A DNA stretch of 64,000 nt, from positions 107,912,026 to 107,976,025 of the forward strand of contig NC_134398.1 of NCBI RefSeq assembly GCF_050003625.1. Direction: 5' to 3'. The notes under the pieces were generated by a model. The model had not been told where the DNA came from, did no database searches, and worked only from the letters and a program-made list of their open reading frames with translations. Each line of letters starts with the position of its first letter. The stretch's first letter is position 1. Shown one piece after another: positions 31,990 to 43,000 of the stretch. The DNA is from Haematobia irritans (Eukaryota > Arthropoda > Insecta > Diptera > Muscidae). The position numbers and the translations under genes were made by a program.

Positions 31990-32056
31990 AACTCTGTAGT
32001 GCAATGGTTAGTATACCCACATTGCATACAAAGGGTCGTGGGTTAAAACCCATTTC
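31990..32056 (+). repeat. tRNA-like segment (probable SINE head)
   Basis: A-box-like TAGTGCAATGGTTAGTATAC and B-box-like GTGGGTTAAAACCC (32038-32051). Stems are imperfect, so not a functional tRNA gene; tRNA-derived SINE is likely. Confidence 0.5.
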
Positions 32057-32250
32057 TACCAAACACCAAAAACGTTTTTCAGCTGTGGATATCCTCACCT
32101 AAGCTTCTCTACACTAACAGAAAAAAATCGCGTTCACAAGAAATCAAAACGATTTCGTCCACGGGCGTTCACGATTTCATGAACAGCAATCGTTTTTCTT
32201 TGGCCATGTAAAGTCTTAAAATAATCTTTAGACATTGTTATGGCAGCTCT

Positions 32251-32340
32251 GCCGTTGGTGCAATGTGCTAAGGCGACTGTTAATGTGTATCGTATAGGCA
32301 ACGCAGGTTCGAGTCACGGTAGCGGGGATCTTTTTTTAAT
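32251..32340 (+). repeat. tRNA-like segment with T-run terminator (SINE head)
   Basis: GGTGCAATGTGCTAAGGCG resembles an A-box region of a long-variable-arm tRNA and GCAGGTTCGAGTCACGG a B-box (32304-32320). A T7 run at 32331-32337 could terminate RNA polymerase III. A related inverted segment is at 36745-36815. Confidence 0.55.
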
Positions 32341-32536
32341 TTTGTTTACAAATTCGTAACCATTACGTTTTCAGATCATGAACGCTGGTTGTTGTTTTGA
32401 CAACGTATGGTATCATTTTTGCGTTGTCAGATTGACCCCATCTGTTCTCAGTTTGACAACACATGTGTGTGATTCACTTTCATGAACGGGTCGTTTCGAA
32501 ATGACCACGCCGTCCATGATTTTTTTCTATGGGTAT

Positions 32537-32672
32537 AGGTGGTTTCATTGCAATGTGGAACGTCATTCGGACTCGGCTTTCGTCACTGAGCTTACCATAG
32601 AATCTGGCAGCACTCAGTGATAAGAGGGAAGTTCTAATGAGCCTGATATATCGAGCTGTATCGACCTAACCT
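32537..32672 (+). repeat. probable LINE 3' UTR remnant
   Basis: GGTTTCATTGCAATGTGGAA, CGGACTCGGCTTTCG and GCACTCAGTGATAAGAGG followed by CGACCTAACCTAAC. The TAACC tail and words resemble 3' ends of fly LINEs; assignment from memory. Confidence 0.4.
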
Positions 32673-32807
32673 AACTCTGTAGGTGTACAACCAAGTATAG
32701 TTCCTAATACTATACTTGGTTTAGATTGTGATGAAATTACAATAAACAAGTACTCCTTAATTTTCATAATGTTATCCCACAAATGCTTATGTTTACTAAT
32801 TCAGTAG

Positions 32808-32868
32808 GTGTGGTTTCGGGTGTGATATAGTCGGCCCCGCTCGACTTTCTACTTTACTCACTTGTTAT
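32808..32868 (-). repeat. isolated terminus of a type 2 DINE-like element
   Basis: Reverse-complement reads AACAAGTGAGTAAAGTAGAA, then GTCGAGCGGGGCCGACTATA, the characteristic start of the family. No body follows at lower coordinates. Confidence 0.55.
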
Positions 32869-33319
32869 TTTATTATTTTCGGTATAACTATGTTTTTTCC
32901 ATTTAAAGTCTACAAAAAATTGATAATGCACACAATTTTCAAAACTTTCCAAAAATAACATCGATTGAAGTAAAAAAATTAAACGGCGGTGATGAAATTT
33001 TTATTATTTTTTACATGTTTATTGATTTTTTATTATTTTGTGAGATTTAATTAAATCGAAAACTGACGATGTTAGTCGAAATATTGGAAAAACAAATTTT
33101 ATGATTAATCAAAACCAAATTATTTTTTAAAGAACCTTAAGCCGAAATAAGAAGTAAATAAACAAAACTATATAATTTTATTCTGCTTTTACATATTCAG
33201 TTTTGATTTTAGCGGCTAAGCTCGAACTTAGAAACTCAGAAAATCTCGCATTTGGTTTTCTTATATGCGTTTTTTTTTCTTATAGACAAATATTGCATAT
33301 AAGAAAAAAAGTTTCTTAT
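32869..33319. other. AT-rich sequence, nothing identified
   Basis: Contains a small hairpin around 33270-33318 (TTTTTCTTATAGAC / ATATAAGAAAAAAAG). No ORF with support. Confidence 0.4.
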
Positions 33320-33327
33320 ATTCATAT

Positions 33328-34020
33328 TAGGGCAGTCACACGGGATAAATCCCGGGATTTTTATTTTGAATCCAAATTGACAAATTGAGTTAATAATCAT
33401 TTATGGTACACCTTGAGTAAGAATTTATTATACGAGAGGTATACTATACAGCACAATTTCATCAAAAATCGAAGTAAACGATAAGGCCCTTCAAATAATG
33501 AGTTCATGTGAAATGGAATTCGTGCACATAAAATAAAATTAAATAAAATAAAATAAAAAGCAATTATAAGATGGCCATCGAAAATATGACAAGATTGCGT
33601 TTAATTAAATTTGGATGCCATGATATTTTTACCTAAATCGATGAATTAAAAAAGGATTATCACAAGTATACGAAAACACGGCTAATCTAATCTAATCCTT
33701 AAAATAGTTTGCTGAGTAGGATAGCGATATAGAATGCCTTTTTTTATTAATTTTGTCATAATATTGTTGTGTTTCTTTTCTTCACAATATTGAGTTGGAC
33801 TAAGTGTTTCTTAAGTATGATAGCAATTTAAAAAGCAATTTAATATACTCTTATCTTCTTTTGTTTTTGTTAATAAAATTTAATGAAACTAACTGGTTTA
33901 ATGTACAAAAATTTTTTGGCGCTGTAGATTGTTATTAATTAAAATATTTAAAGAATCCCGAAATTTTTTTCAATCCCGAATCCTGAGATTTTTAGAAATC
34001 AATCCCGAATGACGGCCCTA
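33328..34020. mobile_element. 693-bp non-autonomous hAT-like element
   Basis: Termini TAGGGCAGTCACACGGGAT and ATCCCGAATGACGGCCCTA (18-19 bases, about four mismatches; inverted). Perfect 8-bp duplication ATTCATAT at 33320-33327 and 34021-34028. TAGGG-type ends and 8-bp duplications define the hAT superfamily. Subterminal CGGGAT motifs occur repeatedly at both ends, as expected for transposase binding sites. No transposase inside. Confidence 0.85.
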
Positions 34021-34143
34021 ATTCATATACATTTATAAAAGAAATACAATTTTGACAAAACTTTCTATAGTAATAAAATTTTGACAAAATTTTCTATAGA
34101 AATAAAATATTGGCAAAATGTCCTATAGAAATAAAACTTGGAA

Positions 34144-34888
34144 GGTTAGGTTAGGTTAGGTTAAAGTGGCAGCCCGATTAAGATTCAGGCTCACTTAGAC
34201 TATTCAGTCCATTGTGATACCACATTAACTAAAAGTACCTATAGCATATGGGCACTTCTAGTTTTAACCGTTGAACCTTCTCGATTATTTTCTTCTGTTG
34301 AACCAACCAGATTGTTCCAAAAACATTAGCAGACTGCTTAAGTTAACGTTTTCCAGGTCCGCCAGTAATCTGAAGCTATATGCCCCTAAAATTTGCTTAC
34401 GCCTTACACAAAATGCAGGACACTCACACAAGAGGTGTTTTATTGATTCCTTTTCCTCCACATCATGACAGCTCATACAATAGTCATTATACTTCGCATC
34501 AATAGTTTTTGCAAAATCGCCTATCAGGCAGCGACCCGTTATAGCAGATATCAGGAGTGATACCTGGCGTCTCGAGAACACTAGCATATCTAGTGTGCGG
34601 TTTAAGTTTAAATGGGGCCATATTTGCTTGGTGTCGTTACAACCCTTACAATTCTCCCATCGAACATTTGCCATCATAACAGCCTTCTCACGCAGCATGA
34701 GCTTGCAGGTAGCTAGGGGCATACCAACAAATTCTAGTTCCCCTGGAATATGTAAGGTAGTCCCTAGCCTTGCCAACTCATCGGCTTCGCAGTTCCCCGG
34801 TATGTTCCTATGGCCAGGCACCCATATTAGGTGAATATTGTGCTGCTCAGCCATCTCATTGAGAGATTTTCGGCAGTCGATGGCCGTT
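34144..34888 (-). mobile_element. 5'-truncated LINE with 12-bp target duplication
   Basis: Inserted into the minisatellite. TAAAACTTGGAA occurs at 34132-34143 and again at 34889-34900. At low coordinate the element shows GGTTAGGTTAGGTTA, i.e. a TAACC-repeat tail on the minus strand; at high coordinate it is cut inside the RNase H domain. This is the textbook result of target-primed reverse transcription. Confidence 0.85.
34285..34886 (-). pseudogene. LINE ORF2 C-terminus: RNase H end and Cys/His domain
   Basis: Reads from IDCRKSLNEMAEQHNIHL to WFNRRK (stop at 34285). HLIWVPGHRNIPGNCEADEL is the final RNase H motif, with His and Asp of the active site. Downstream YCMSCHDVEEKESIKHLLC and CPAF form a C-x2-C...H-x4-C-like zinc motif typical of LOA/I-type fly LINEs. 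No frame lesion; truncated only at the 5' side. Endonuclease and RT are absent. Confidence 0.85.
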
Positions 34889-36607
34889 TAAAACTTGGAA
34901 AAAAATTATAGAAATAACATTTTGACAAAGTTTTATATAGAAATAAATTTTTGACAAAACTTTCTATAGTATTACAATTTTGACATTTTCTATAGAAATA
35001 AAAATTTGACAAAACTTTCTATAGTAGTAAAATTTTGACAAAATTTTCTATAGAAATAAAATATTGACAAAATTTCCTATAGAAATAAAACTTGGACAAA
35101 ATTTCTCATAGAAATAAAATTTGGAAAAACAAATTGTAATAGAAATAAAATTTTGACAAAATTTTCTATATAAATAACATTTTGACAAAATTTTCTATAG
35201 AAATACAATTTTGACAAAATTTTCTGTAGAAATATAATTTTGACAAAGTTTTCTATAGAAATAAAATTTTGACAAAACTTTCTATAGTAATAAAATTTTG
35301 ATAAAATTTTCTATAGAAATAAAATCTTGACAACATTTTCTGTAGAAATAAAATTTTGACAAAATTTTCTATAGAAATAAAATTTTGACAAAGTTTTCTA
35401 TAGAAATAAAATTTTGAAAAAAAAATTTCTTATGGAAATAAAACTTGGACAAAATTTCTTATAGAAATAAAACTTGGACAAAATTTCTTATAGAAAGAAA
35501 ACTTGGAAAAAAAATTTATAGAAATAAAATTTTGACAAAATTTTCTATATAAATAACATTTTGACAAAATTTTCTATAGAAATAAAATTTTGACAAAAAT
35601 TTCTATAGAAATAAAATTTTGACAAAACTTTCTATAGTAATAAAATTTTGATAAAATATTCTATAGAAATACAATATTGACAAAATTTCCTATAGAAATA
35701 AAACTTGGACAAAATTTTCTATGGAAATAAAACTTGAAAAAAAATTTATAGAAATAAAATTTTGACAAAATTTTCTATATAAATAACATTTTGACAAAAT
35801 TTTCTATAGAAATAAAATTTTGACAAAGTTTTCTATGGAAATAAAATTTTGACAACTTTCTATAGTATAAAATTTTTAAAAAATTTTCTATAGTAAAAAA
35901 TTTTGACATAATTTTCTATAGAAATAAAGTTTTGGTAGATTATTTTTAGCGATATGGACCAATTTTTGTGTGATTGGCCATCGGCTATATATAACTAAAC
36001 ACCGATAAGGACCAATTTTTGCATAGCTGTTAGCGGCCATATACTAACACAATGTACCAAATTTCAAACGAATTGTGCTCCTCCAAGAGTTTCCGGATGT
36101 CAAATCTGGGAATCGATCTATATGGCGGCTATATGTAATTGTGGACCGGATGTATTTTGATCCTTCAAGAGGTTCTGGAGATCAAATCTGAGGGTCGGTT
36201 TATATGGGGGCTATATATAATATGGACCGATATAGACCAATTTTTGCATGGTTTTTAACACCACGTACCAAATTCCAAACTAATCGGTTGATTTTTGCTC
36301 CTCCTAGGCTCCGGAGGTCAAATCTGGGGATTCGTTTATATGGGGGCTATACGTAAAAGTGGTCCGATATGGCCATTTTCAATACCATCCGACCTACATC
36401 AATAACAACTACTTGTGAAAAGTTTCAAGACGATAGCTTGTTTCGTTCGGAAGTCAGCGTGATTTCAACAGACGGACGGGCATTCTTTGATCGACTCAGA
36501 ATTTCACCACAACCCAGAATATATATACTTTATGGGGTCTTAGAGCAATATTTCGATGTGTTACCAACGGAATGACAAAGTTAATACACCCTATGGTGGA
36601 GGATATA

Positions 36608-37150
36608 AAAATAAAAAAAATTTCGTTTTTGTAAACTCTTCACAGTAATCATGTTGTGCACACTATTTTAAATTTTTTAATTTTTACAATACATTTAAAA
36701 TACAAAATAATCATTTTTTTATCTAAAATTATTTTCTCCACCATGACTTGAACCCGAGTATTCTGTTTTACACGTATAATCGTTCGCCTTAGCACACTGC
36801 ACCAAAGACTGAGCTAACGCAATGACGTCTAACGATTGAAATAATCGTACTGTTATGATACATCCAGTATATAATTTTACCGCCATCAGAAAATACAATT
36901 AATTTATTATGAAGCACCCTGTATTCAATATTTTAATGAAACAATGCCACATGTACGCAACAGTTGTTTAGTATTACCAGTGCAGTGAACTCAGGCAAAG
37001 TACATAATTGTCAATGTGGTAACACTGTCATGCAAATTCAAATGGAGATGTGGAATTTTTGTCTGTTTTATTTCGTAATTTTCTGAATAGTCCTTGTGTA
37101 AAATGCAAAAATGTTAACATACAAGTGAAGAGCTTGTTCAAATGTACCTA
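36608..37150. other. intervening sequence with an inverted tRNA-like segment
   Basis: Apart from the tRNA-like piece at 36745-36815, only AT-rich sequence is seen; no ORF. Confidence 0.4.
36742..36818 (-). repeat. tRNA-like segment, inverted (SINE head)
   Basis: Reverse-complement: GCGTTAGCTCAGTCTTTGGTG and GTGTGCTAAGGCGA (A-box region), then ACTCGGGTTCAAGTCATGG (B-box). Related to 32251. Acceptor stem not closed. Confidence 0.5.
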
Positions 37151-37199
37151 AAAACAACAATTGGCATTAAAAACTCAAAATGACCCAAAATGCAAAATG

Positions 37200-37470
<271 letters not shown>

Positions 37471-37602
37471 ATGTTGTTTTGAAATTTCCTTTGCAGGCGC
37501 AACCAGGTGCCACAGGAAAAATAATTATTTAAATAGAAAATGCCGGTTTAGGCTTTCCAAACTGAATGATCGACTTTATTGAAAATTGTTCATCTTTTAT
37601 AG

Positions 37603-38368
37603 TCAAATAACGGTATTTATAATTTCAAATTCTTTTTTCAACATTATCCTTAAAAATAAACAACAATCCTTAAACATAACATATGATCTAAACTTATAAC
37701 TAAACAGCTGATAAAAAAATACAATTATTCTCAAACTACTTAACAGCTGATTCATACATATAATACCGCTTACACCCTTCATAAAAACATTTAACGCCAT
37801 ATTTTCATTTGCCTTGTAAATGGCATCCTTAGTGTCCTGAGTCGGATTTGATAAATTTCCTATTTCAAACCTGCTGAGCTCATCACTAAGTTCCGAAATT
37901 TTCTCCCTAAATGATGTCATGCTAGAATTACCCTGTTTCGTATTTCCTAACTCTGTTAAAATTTGTTGTATTGACCTAGGATTAGGGTAAGCGTCTTCTA
38001 ATGCTTTTTTCAAACCCGCTAACGTAGTCGGTATATTAGATCGGCCTAAAGTGCTCCTTACTTGAGCCGTAAGTTTGAAATTGTAGACGTACTTAACAAA
38101 TATTTCCTTATCTTCATCTCGTAGTAGGTCATGCAGCAATTCTGACTGCGCAATAAAATCCTCCAAATAGTTGAACGAGCCCTTAAATACTTGTAGGTTT
38201 TTACTCACCATCGATATATCAAACTGAGTCATAGTTGGTAAATTCTATATCCTTGATACCTTTTATTTTAACTTGTTCAATTAGTAATTCAACTTCCTCC
38301 TTAAAATCAAAAAACCTTACTTTTAACTCAGCTAATTCTTTACAATCAAAAACAGTATCTTCAAACAT
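37603..38368 (-). pseudogene. gag: Ty3/gypsy-type gag fragment, inverted copy 4 (longest)
   Basis: Minus strand: 49-codon frame (38368-38219) overlapping a 209-codon Gag frame (38232-37603). Identical architecture to the plus-strand copies, but it does not end at QDTKD: it continues with AIYKANENMALNVFMKGVSG, the expected next Gag block (the ENxALxxFxxGL motif in related Gags), and then about 60 residues rich in Phe/Leu before a stop. So the parent extended further, and the plus-strand copies share a secondary truncation. Variant SNIPTTLAG instead of SNRPTTLAG. Confidence 0.7.
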
Positions 38369-38759
38369 CTATTGTTATTTTTGGGCTTTTAAGGTCAGGT
38401 ATTTTAATGCGAATAAAAGATTAATTTATTCCATTTTTGTCATACAACGTTTCGCTGGGCGATTCCAGCTTCTTCAGGGATGGTATTTTTATTGAATCTG
38501 GCAATTTTATTATATAACAATTTTTATTTTTAATTTTACATTATTATATCAACTGGTTAGTAAAAGGAAATACATTTACATTTAATCTTTCGTCAGGTTA
38601 TTTTCTATTGCACTTATAAAGTTTTCTTATTCGCTAACATATGATATGAGACAAACACAAAACTTTATATAATTGCTGAAAATAATTAGATTTAAAACTA
38701 AATATCACAGAGCTTTCCTATTATCTAGATCACAGTTCAATATCGACTAAACTAAAGCT

Positions 38760-39036
38760 ATTGTATAAATTGCGTTATATAATCTTCTTTTCTATTTATT
38801 GCACTATGTATTTGTTGTTGGATGCGTAAAGATTCCAATTTAAATCTTTTATTTACATTTTTCTCCCTATCTATCAGTATCATTCACCGTATCCTGCAAA
38901 GTCTTTAATCTTTCTAATTTAGTTTCTTTATAATTTGCAGCAAACAATTTTTTTTTACTTTTCTTTAAATTGGATTTCAATAATTCGAATTCCTTTATAT
39001 ACTCTTGTAACTTTTCCATTAAACCAATTTTTCTTC
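38760..39036 (-). pseudogene. N-terminal part of gag-like ORF, inverted copy 4
   Basis: Minus-strand relative of 10600-10930, including the KLFAANYKETKLERLKTLQD region; its start is lost at 39036, where a DINE-like fragment begins (CTATATCGGTCC). Confidence 0.45.
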
Positions 39037-39263
39037 TCTATATCGGTCCATAATTATATATGGCGCCCATATAAACCGATCCCCATATTTGGGTTGCGGA
39101 GCCTCAAAGAGAAGCAAATTTCATCCGATCCGCCTGAAATTTGGTACATGATATTGGTATATGGTCTCTAACAATCATGCAAAAATTGGTCCACATCGGT
39201 TCATAATTATATATAGCCCCCATATAAACCGATCCCCAGATTTGGCTTGCGAAGTCTCCAAGA
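39037..39263 (+). repeat. DINE-like type 1 fragment
   Basis: One and a half tandem units: CGGTCCATAATTATATATGG, CCATATAAACCGATCCCCAT, GGTCTCTAACAATCATGC. Both ends are truncated. Confidence 0.75.
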
Positions 39264-40067
39264 GAAAAGAAGCTGACCAATGAAAAATGAGTGGCTTATC
39301 GACAAGAAAAAGTTTCCAGGCAAGAAAAAGTTTCCAGAAACATTACAAGTGCAAGCTATAAAAATTGTTAAAAGCAACAAATTGTTGAAATCAACAACTT
39401 CTGGATGTAAATGTGCATCACATCGTCAGTTTAATTCATATGCTATTATCAGTTTAAAATGGATATTTTGTGAATTCCTTCTGCTGGAAATCAATTCTAA
39501 CACGCGGTCCAGTACGTTCCTAATTTCAAATTGCCCGCATGTTAATAAATGTTAATGCTGTTTTATGACACCAAAAGGAAGGAAATCGAATTATCAATGC
39601 AAAAGTGTTTACTAATAATGTTTAAGATATTTAAAGTTTTGTTATTTGTTTTTTTGTTCTTATTTGTTGATATGTTTAATAAGATTATTATTTATCAATT
39701 GGTATTGTAGTGTATTATGTAGTGTAGTGTATTATTATATATTTTATTTTGATGAAAATTAATAAATTATACAAAATTCATAGAATTTTGGCTTTGACTT
39801 TCAATTTGAAGTGGGGATATCATTCATACAAATTTAGGTTGAAGTGTATTTGCAACGATGTTAATTAGAATTTGACTCGCATCGAAAATTGACACTTGAG
39901 ATATTATTGCTAATGTGTTGAATTTCACTGTTGAGGGTAATGTCTGTTTTTTGTTGAGAACGCGATTTTCTCAACAATTTCTCAACTTGAATATTACCCT
40001 AATCCTTTGAAAAAATGTTTGAAAAATTGTTGAAATTTAGCATTTTTCAAACGTTTGTGTTTATTGG
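39264..40067. other. unassigned sequence with a 91-codon frame
   Basis: A frame at 39280-39555 (MKNEWLIDKKKFPGKKKFPE...) has an internal AAGAAAAAGTTTCCAG duplication and no recognisable domain; I do not call it a gene. At about 39925-40010 TGTTGAGAACGCGATTTTCTCAAC forms a hairpin and GAGGGTAATGTC/AATATTACCCT an outer inverted pair. Confidence 0.35.
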
Positions 40068-43000
40068 GATGTGTCTCTTTAGGGCGGTTCAGACATCTTG
40101 CGGCCGTATACAACAAAACGACAAACGATTCATTGTCCATGCTAAACTTGCGCTGTGTGGGTTGATAACCCGAATGAAAATTGTAATTTTCATTCGGGTT
40201 ATCAACCCACAATTTTCATGCGGGTTATCAACCCACACAGCGCAAGTTTAGCATGTACAATGAATCGTTTGTCGTTTTGTTGTATACGGCCGCACGATGT
40301 CTGAACCGCCCTAAAGAGACACATATATCTTATTAGTCAAAGTCGTTGTTAGGCGCAATTATAAAGAAAAATAAAACAAAAAAAGTCCATCTTGCGGCCG
40401 TATACAACAAAGCGACAAACGATTCATTGTCCATGCTAAACTTGCGCTGTGGGGGTTGATAACCCGAATGAAAAATGTGGGTTGATAACCCGAATGAAAA
40501 TTACAATTTTCATTCGGGTTATCAAAAAAAAAATTACAATTTTCATTCGGGTTATCAACCCACACAGCGCAAGTTTAGCATGGACAATGAATCGTTTGTC
40601 GTTTTGTTGTATACGGCCACAAGATGTCTGAACCGCCCTAAAGAGACACATATATCTTATTTTCATTCGGGTTATCAACCCACATTTTTCATTCGGGTTA
40701 TCAACCCACACAGCGCAAGTTCAGCACGGACAACGAATCGTTTGTCGCTTTGTTGTATACGGCCGCAAGATGGACTTTTTTTGTTTTATTTTTTCTTTAT
40801 AATTGCGCCTAACAACGAATTTGACTTATAAGATATATATGTCTCTTTAGCGCGGTTCAGACCACTTGCGGCCGTATACGACAAAGCGACAAACGATTCA
40901 TTGTCCGTGCTAAACTTGCGCTGTGTGGGTTGAGAACCCGAATGAAAATTGTAATTTTCAATCGGGTTGTCAAATTCTAATAAAAATAAAAAAATCTAAT
41001 AATAAAATTTTCAATTGGCTCTGATTCACCAAAACCTGAGATGGACTTTTTTTGTTTTTTTTTTTTTTTATAATTGCGCCTAACAACGACTTTCACTAAT
41101 AAGATATATGTGTCTCTTTAGGGCGGTTCAAACATCTTGCGGCCGTATACAACAAAACGACAAACGATTCATTGTCCATGCTAAACTTGCGCTGTGTGGG
41201 TTGATAACCCGCATGAAAATTGTGGGTTGATAACCCGAATGAAATTTACAATTTTCATTCGGCTTATCAAGCCATACAGCGCAAGTTTAGCATGGACAAT
41301 GAATCGTTTGTCGTTTTGTTGTATACGGCCGCAAGATGTCTGAACCGCTCTAAAGAGACACATATATCTTATTAGTCAAAGTCGTTGTTAGGCGCAATTA
41401 TAAAGAAAAATAAAACAAAAAAAAGTCCATCTTGCGGCCGTATACAACAAAGCGACAAACGATTCATTGTCCATGCTAAACTTGCGCTGTGTGGGTTGAT
41501 AACCCGAATGAAAAATGTGGGTTGATAACCCGAATGAAAATTACAATTTTCATTCGGGTTATCAAAAAAAAATTACAATTTTCATTCGGGTTATCAACCC
41601 ACACAGCGCAAGTTTAGCACGGACAATGAATCGTTTGTCGCTTTGTCGTATACGGCCGCAATGAAAATTGTAATTTTCAATCGGGTTGTCAACCCACATT
41701 TTTCATTCGGGTTATCAACCCACACAGCGCAAGTTTAGCATGGACAATGAATCGTTTGTCGCTTTGTTGTATACGGCCGCAAGATGGACTTTGTTTGTTT
41801 TATTTTTCTTTATAATTGCGCCTAACAACGACTTTGACTAATAAGATATATGTGTCTCTTTAGGGCGGTTCAGACATCTTGCGGCCGTATACAACAAAAC
41901 GACAAACGATTCATTGTCCATGCTAAACTTGCGCTGTGTGGGTTGATAACCCGAATGAAAATTGTAATTTTCATTCGGGTTATCAACCCACAATTTTCAT
42001 GCGGGTTATCAACCCACATTTTTCATTCGGGTTATCAACCCACACAGCGCAAGTTTAGCATGGACAATGAATCGTTTGTCGTTTTGTTGTATACGGCCGC
42101 AATATGTCTGAACCGCTCTAAAGAGACACATATATCTTATTAGTCAAAGTCGTTGTTAGGCGCAATTATAAAGAAAAATAAAACAAAAAAAGTCCATCTT
42201 GCGGCCGTATACAACAAAGCGACAAACGATTCATTGTCCATGCTAAACTTGCGCTGTGTGGGTTGATAACCCGAATGAAAAATGTGGGTTGATAACCCGA
42301 ATGAAAATTACAATTTTCATTCGGGTTATCAAGAAAAAATTACAATTTTCATTCGGGTTATCAACCCACACAGCGCAAGTTAAGCACGGACAATGAATCG
42401 TTTGTCGCTTTGTCGTATACGGCCGCAATGAAAATTGTAATTTTCAATCGGGTTGTCAACCCACATTTTTCATTCGGGTTATCAACCCACACAGCGGAAG
42501 TTTAGCATGGACAATGAATCGTTTGTCGCTTTGTTATATACGGCCGCAAGATGGACTTTTTTTGTTTTATTTTTCTTTATAATTGCGCCTAACAACGACT
42601 TTGACTAATAAGATATATGTGTATCTTTAGGGCGGTTCAGACATCTTGCGGCCGTATACAACAAAACGACAAACGATTCATTGCCCATGCTAAACTTGCG
42701 CTGTATGGCTTGATAAGCCGAATGAAAATTGTAAATTTCATTCGGGTTATCAACCCACAATTTTCATGCGGGTTATCAACCCACACAGCGCAAGTTTAGC
42801 ATGGACAATGAATCGTTTGTCGTTTTGTTGTATACGGCCGCAAGATGTCTGAACCGCCCTAAAGAGACACATATATCTTATTTTCATTCGGGTTATCAAC
42901 CCACATTTTTCATTCGGGTTATCAACCCACACAGCGCAAGTTCAGCACGGACAACGAATCGTTTGTCGCTTTGTTGTATACGGCCGCAAGATGCAATTTT

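Larger units (their letters stand above)
34040..35935 (-). repeat. expanded TTTTGACAAAATTTTCTATAG minisatellite
   Basis: About forty degenerate units of 25-30 bases in the reverse sense of the arrays at 8694 and 16017, some as ACTTGGACAAAATTTCTTAT variants. A larger period is visible because the AACTTGGA variants recur every about 300 bases. It is split by the LINE insertion. Confidence 0.85.
34029..36607 (-). mobile_element. DINE-1/INE-1-like element, type 1, inverted copy C
   Basis: In reverse orientation: start ATATCCTCCACCATAGGGTG at 36607, GAGTCGATC, two to three CCATATAAACCGA-type units, then an expanded minisatellite down to 34040. The conserved 3' hairpin end is missing next to the hAT element. 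A LINE fragment is inserted at 34144-34888. Confidence 0.65.

Noticed and set aside
39280..39555. 91-codon frame MKNEWLIDKKKFPGKKKFPE
   Set aside because: Single copy, no recognisable motif, contains an internal duplication and adjoins a truncated DINE fragment; not supported as a gene, though a worn transposase fragment cannot be excluded.
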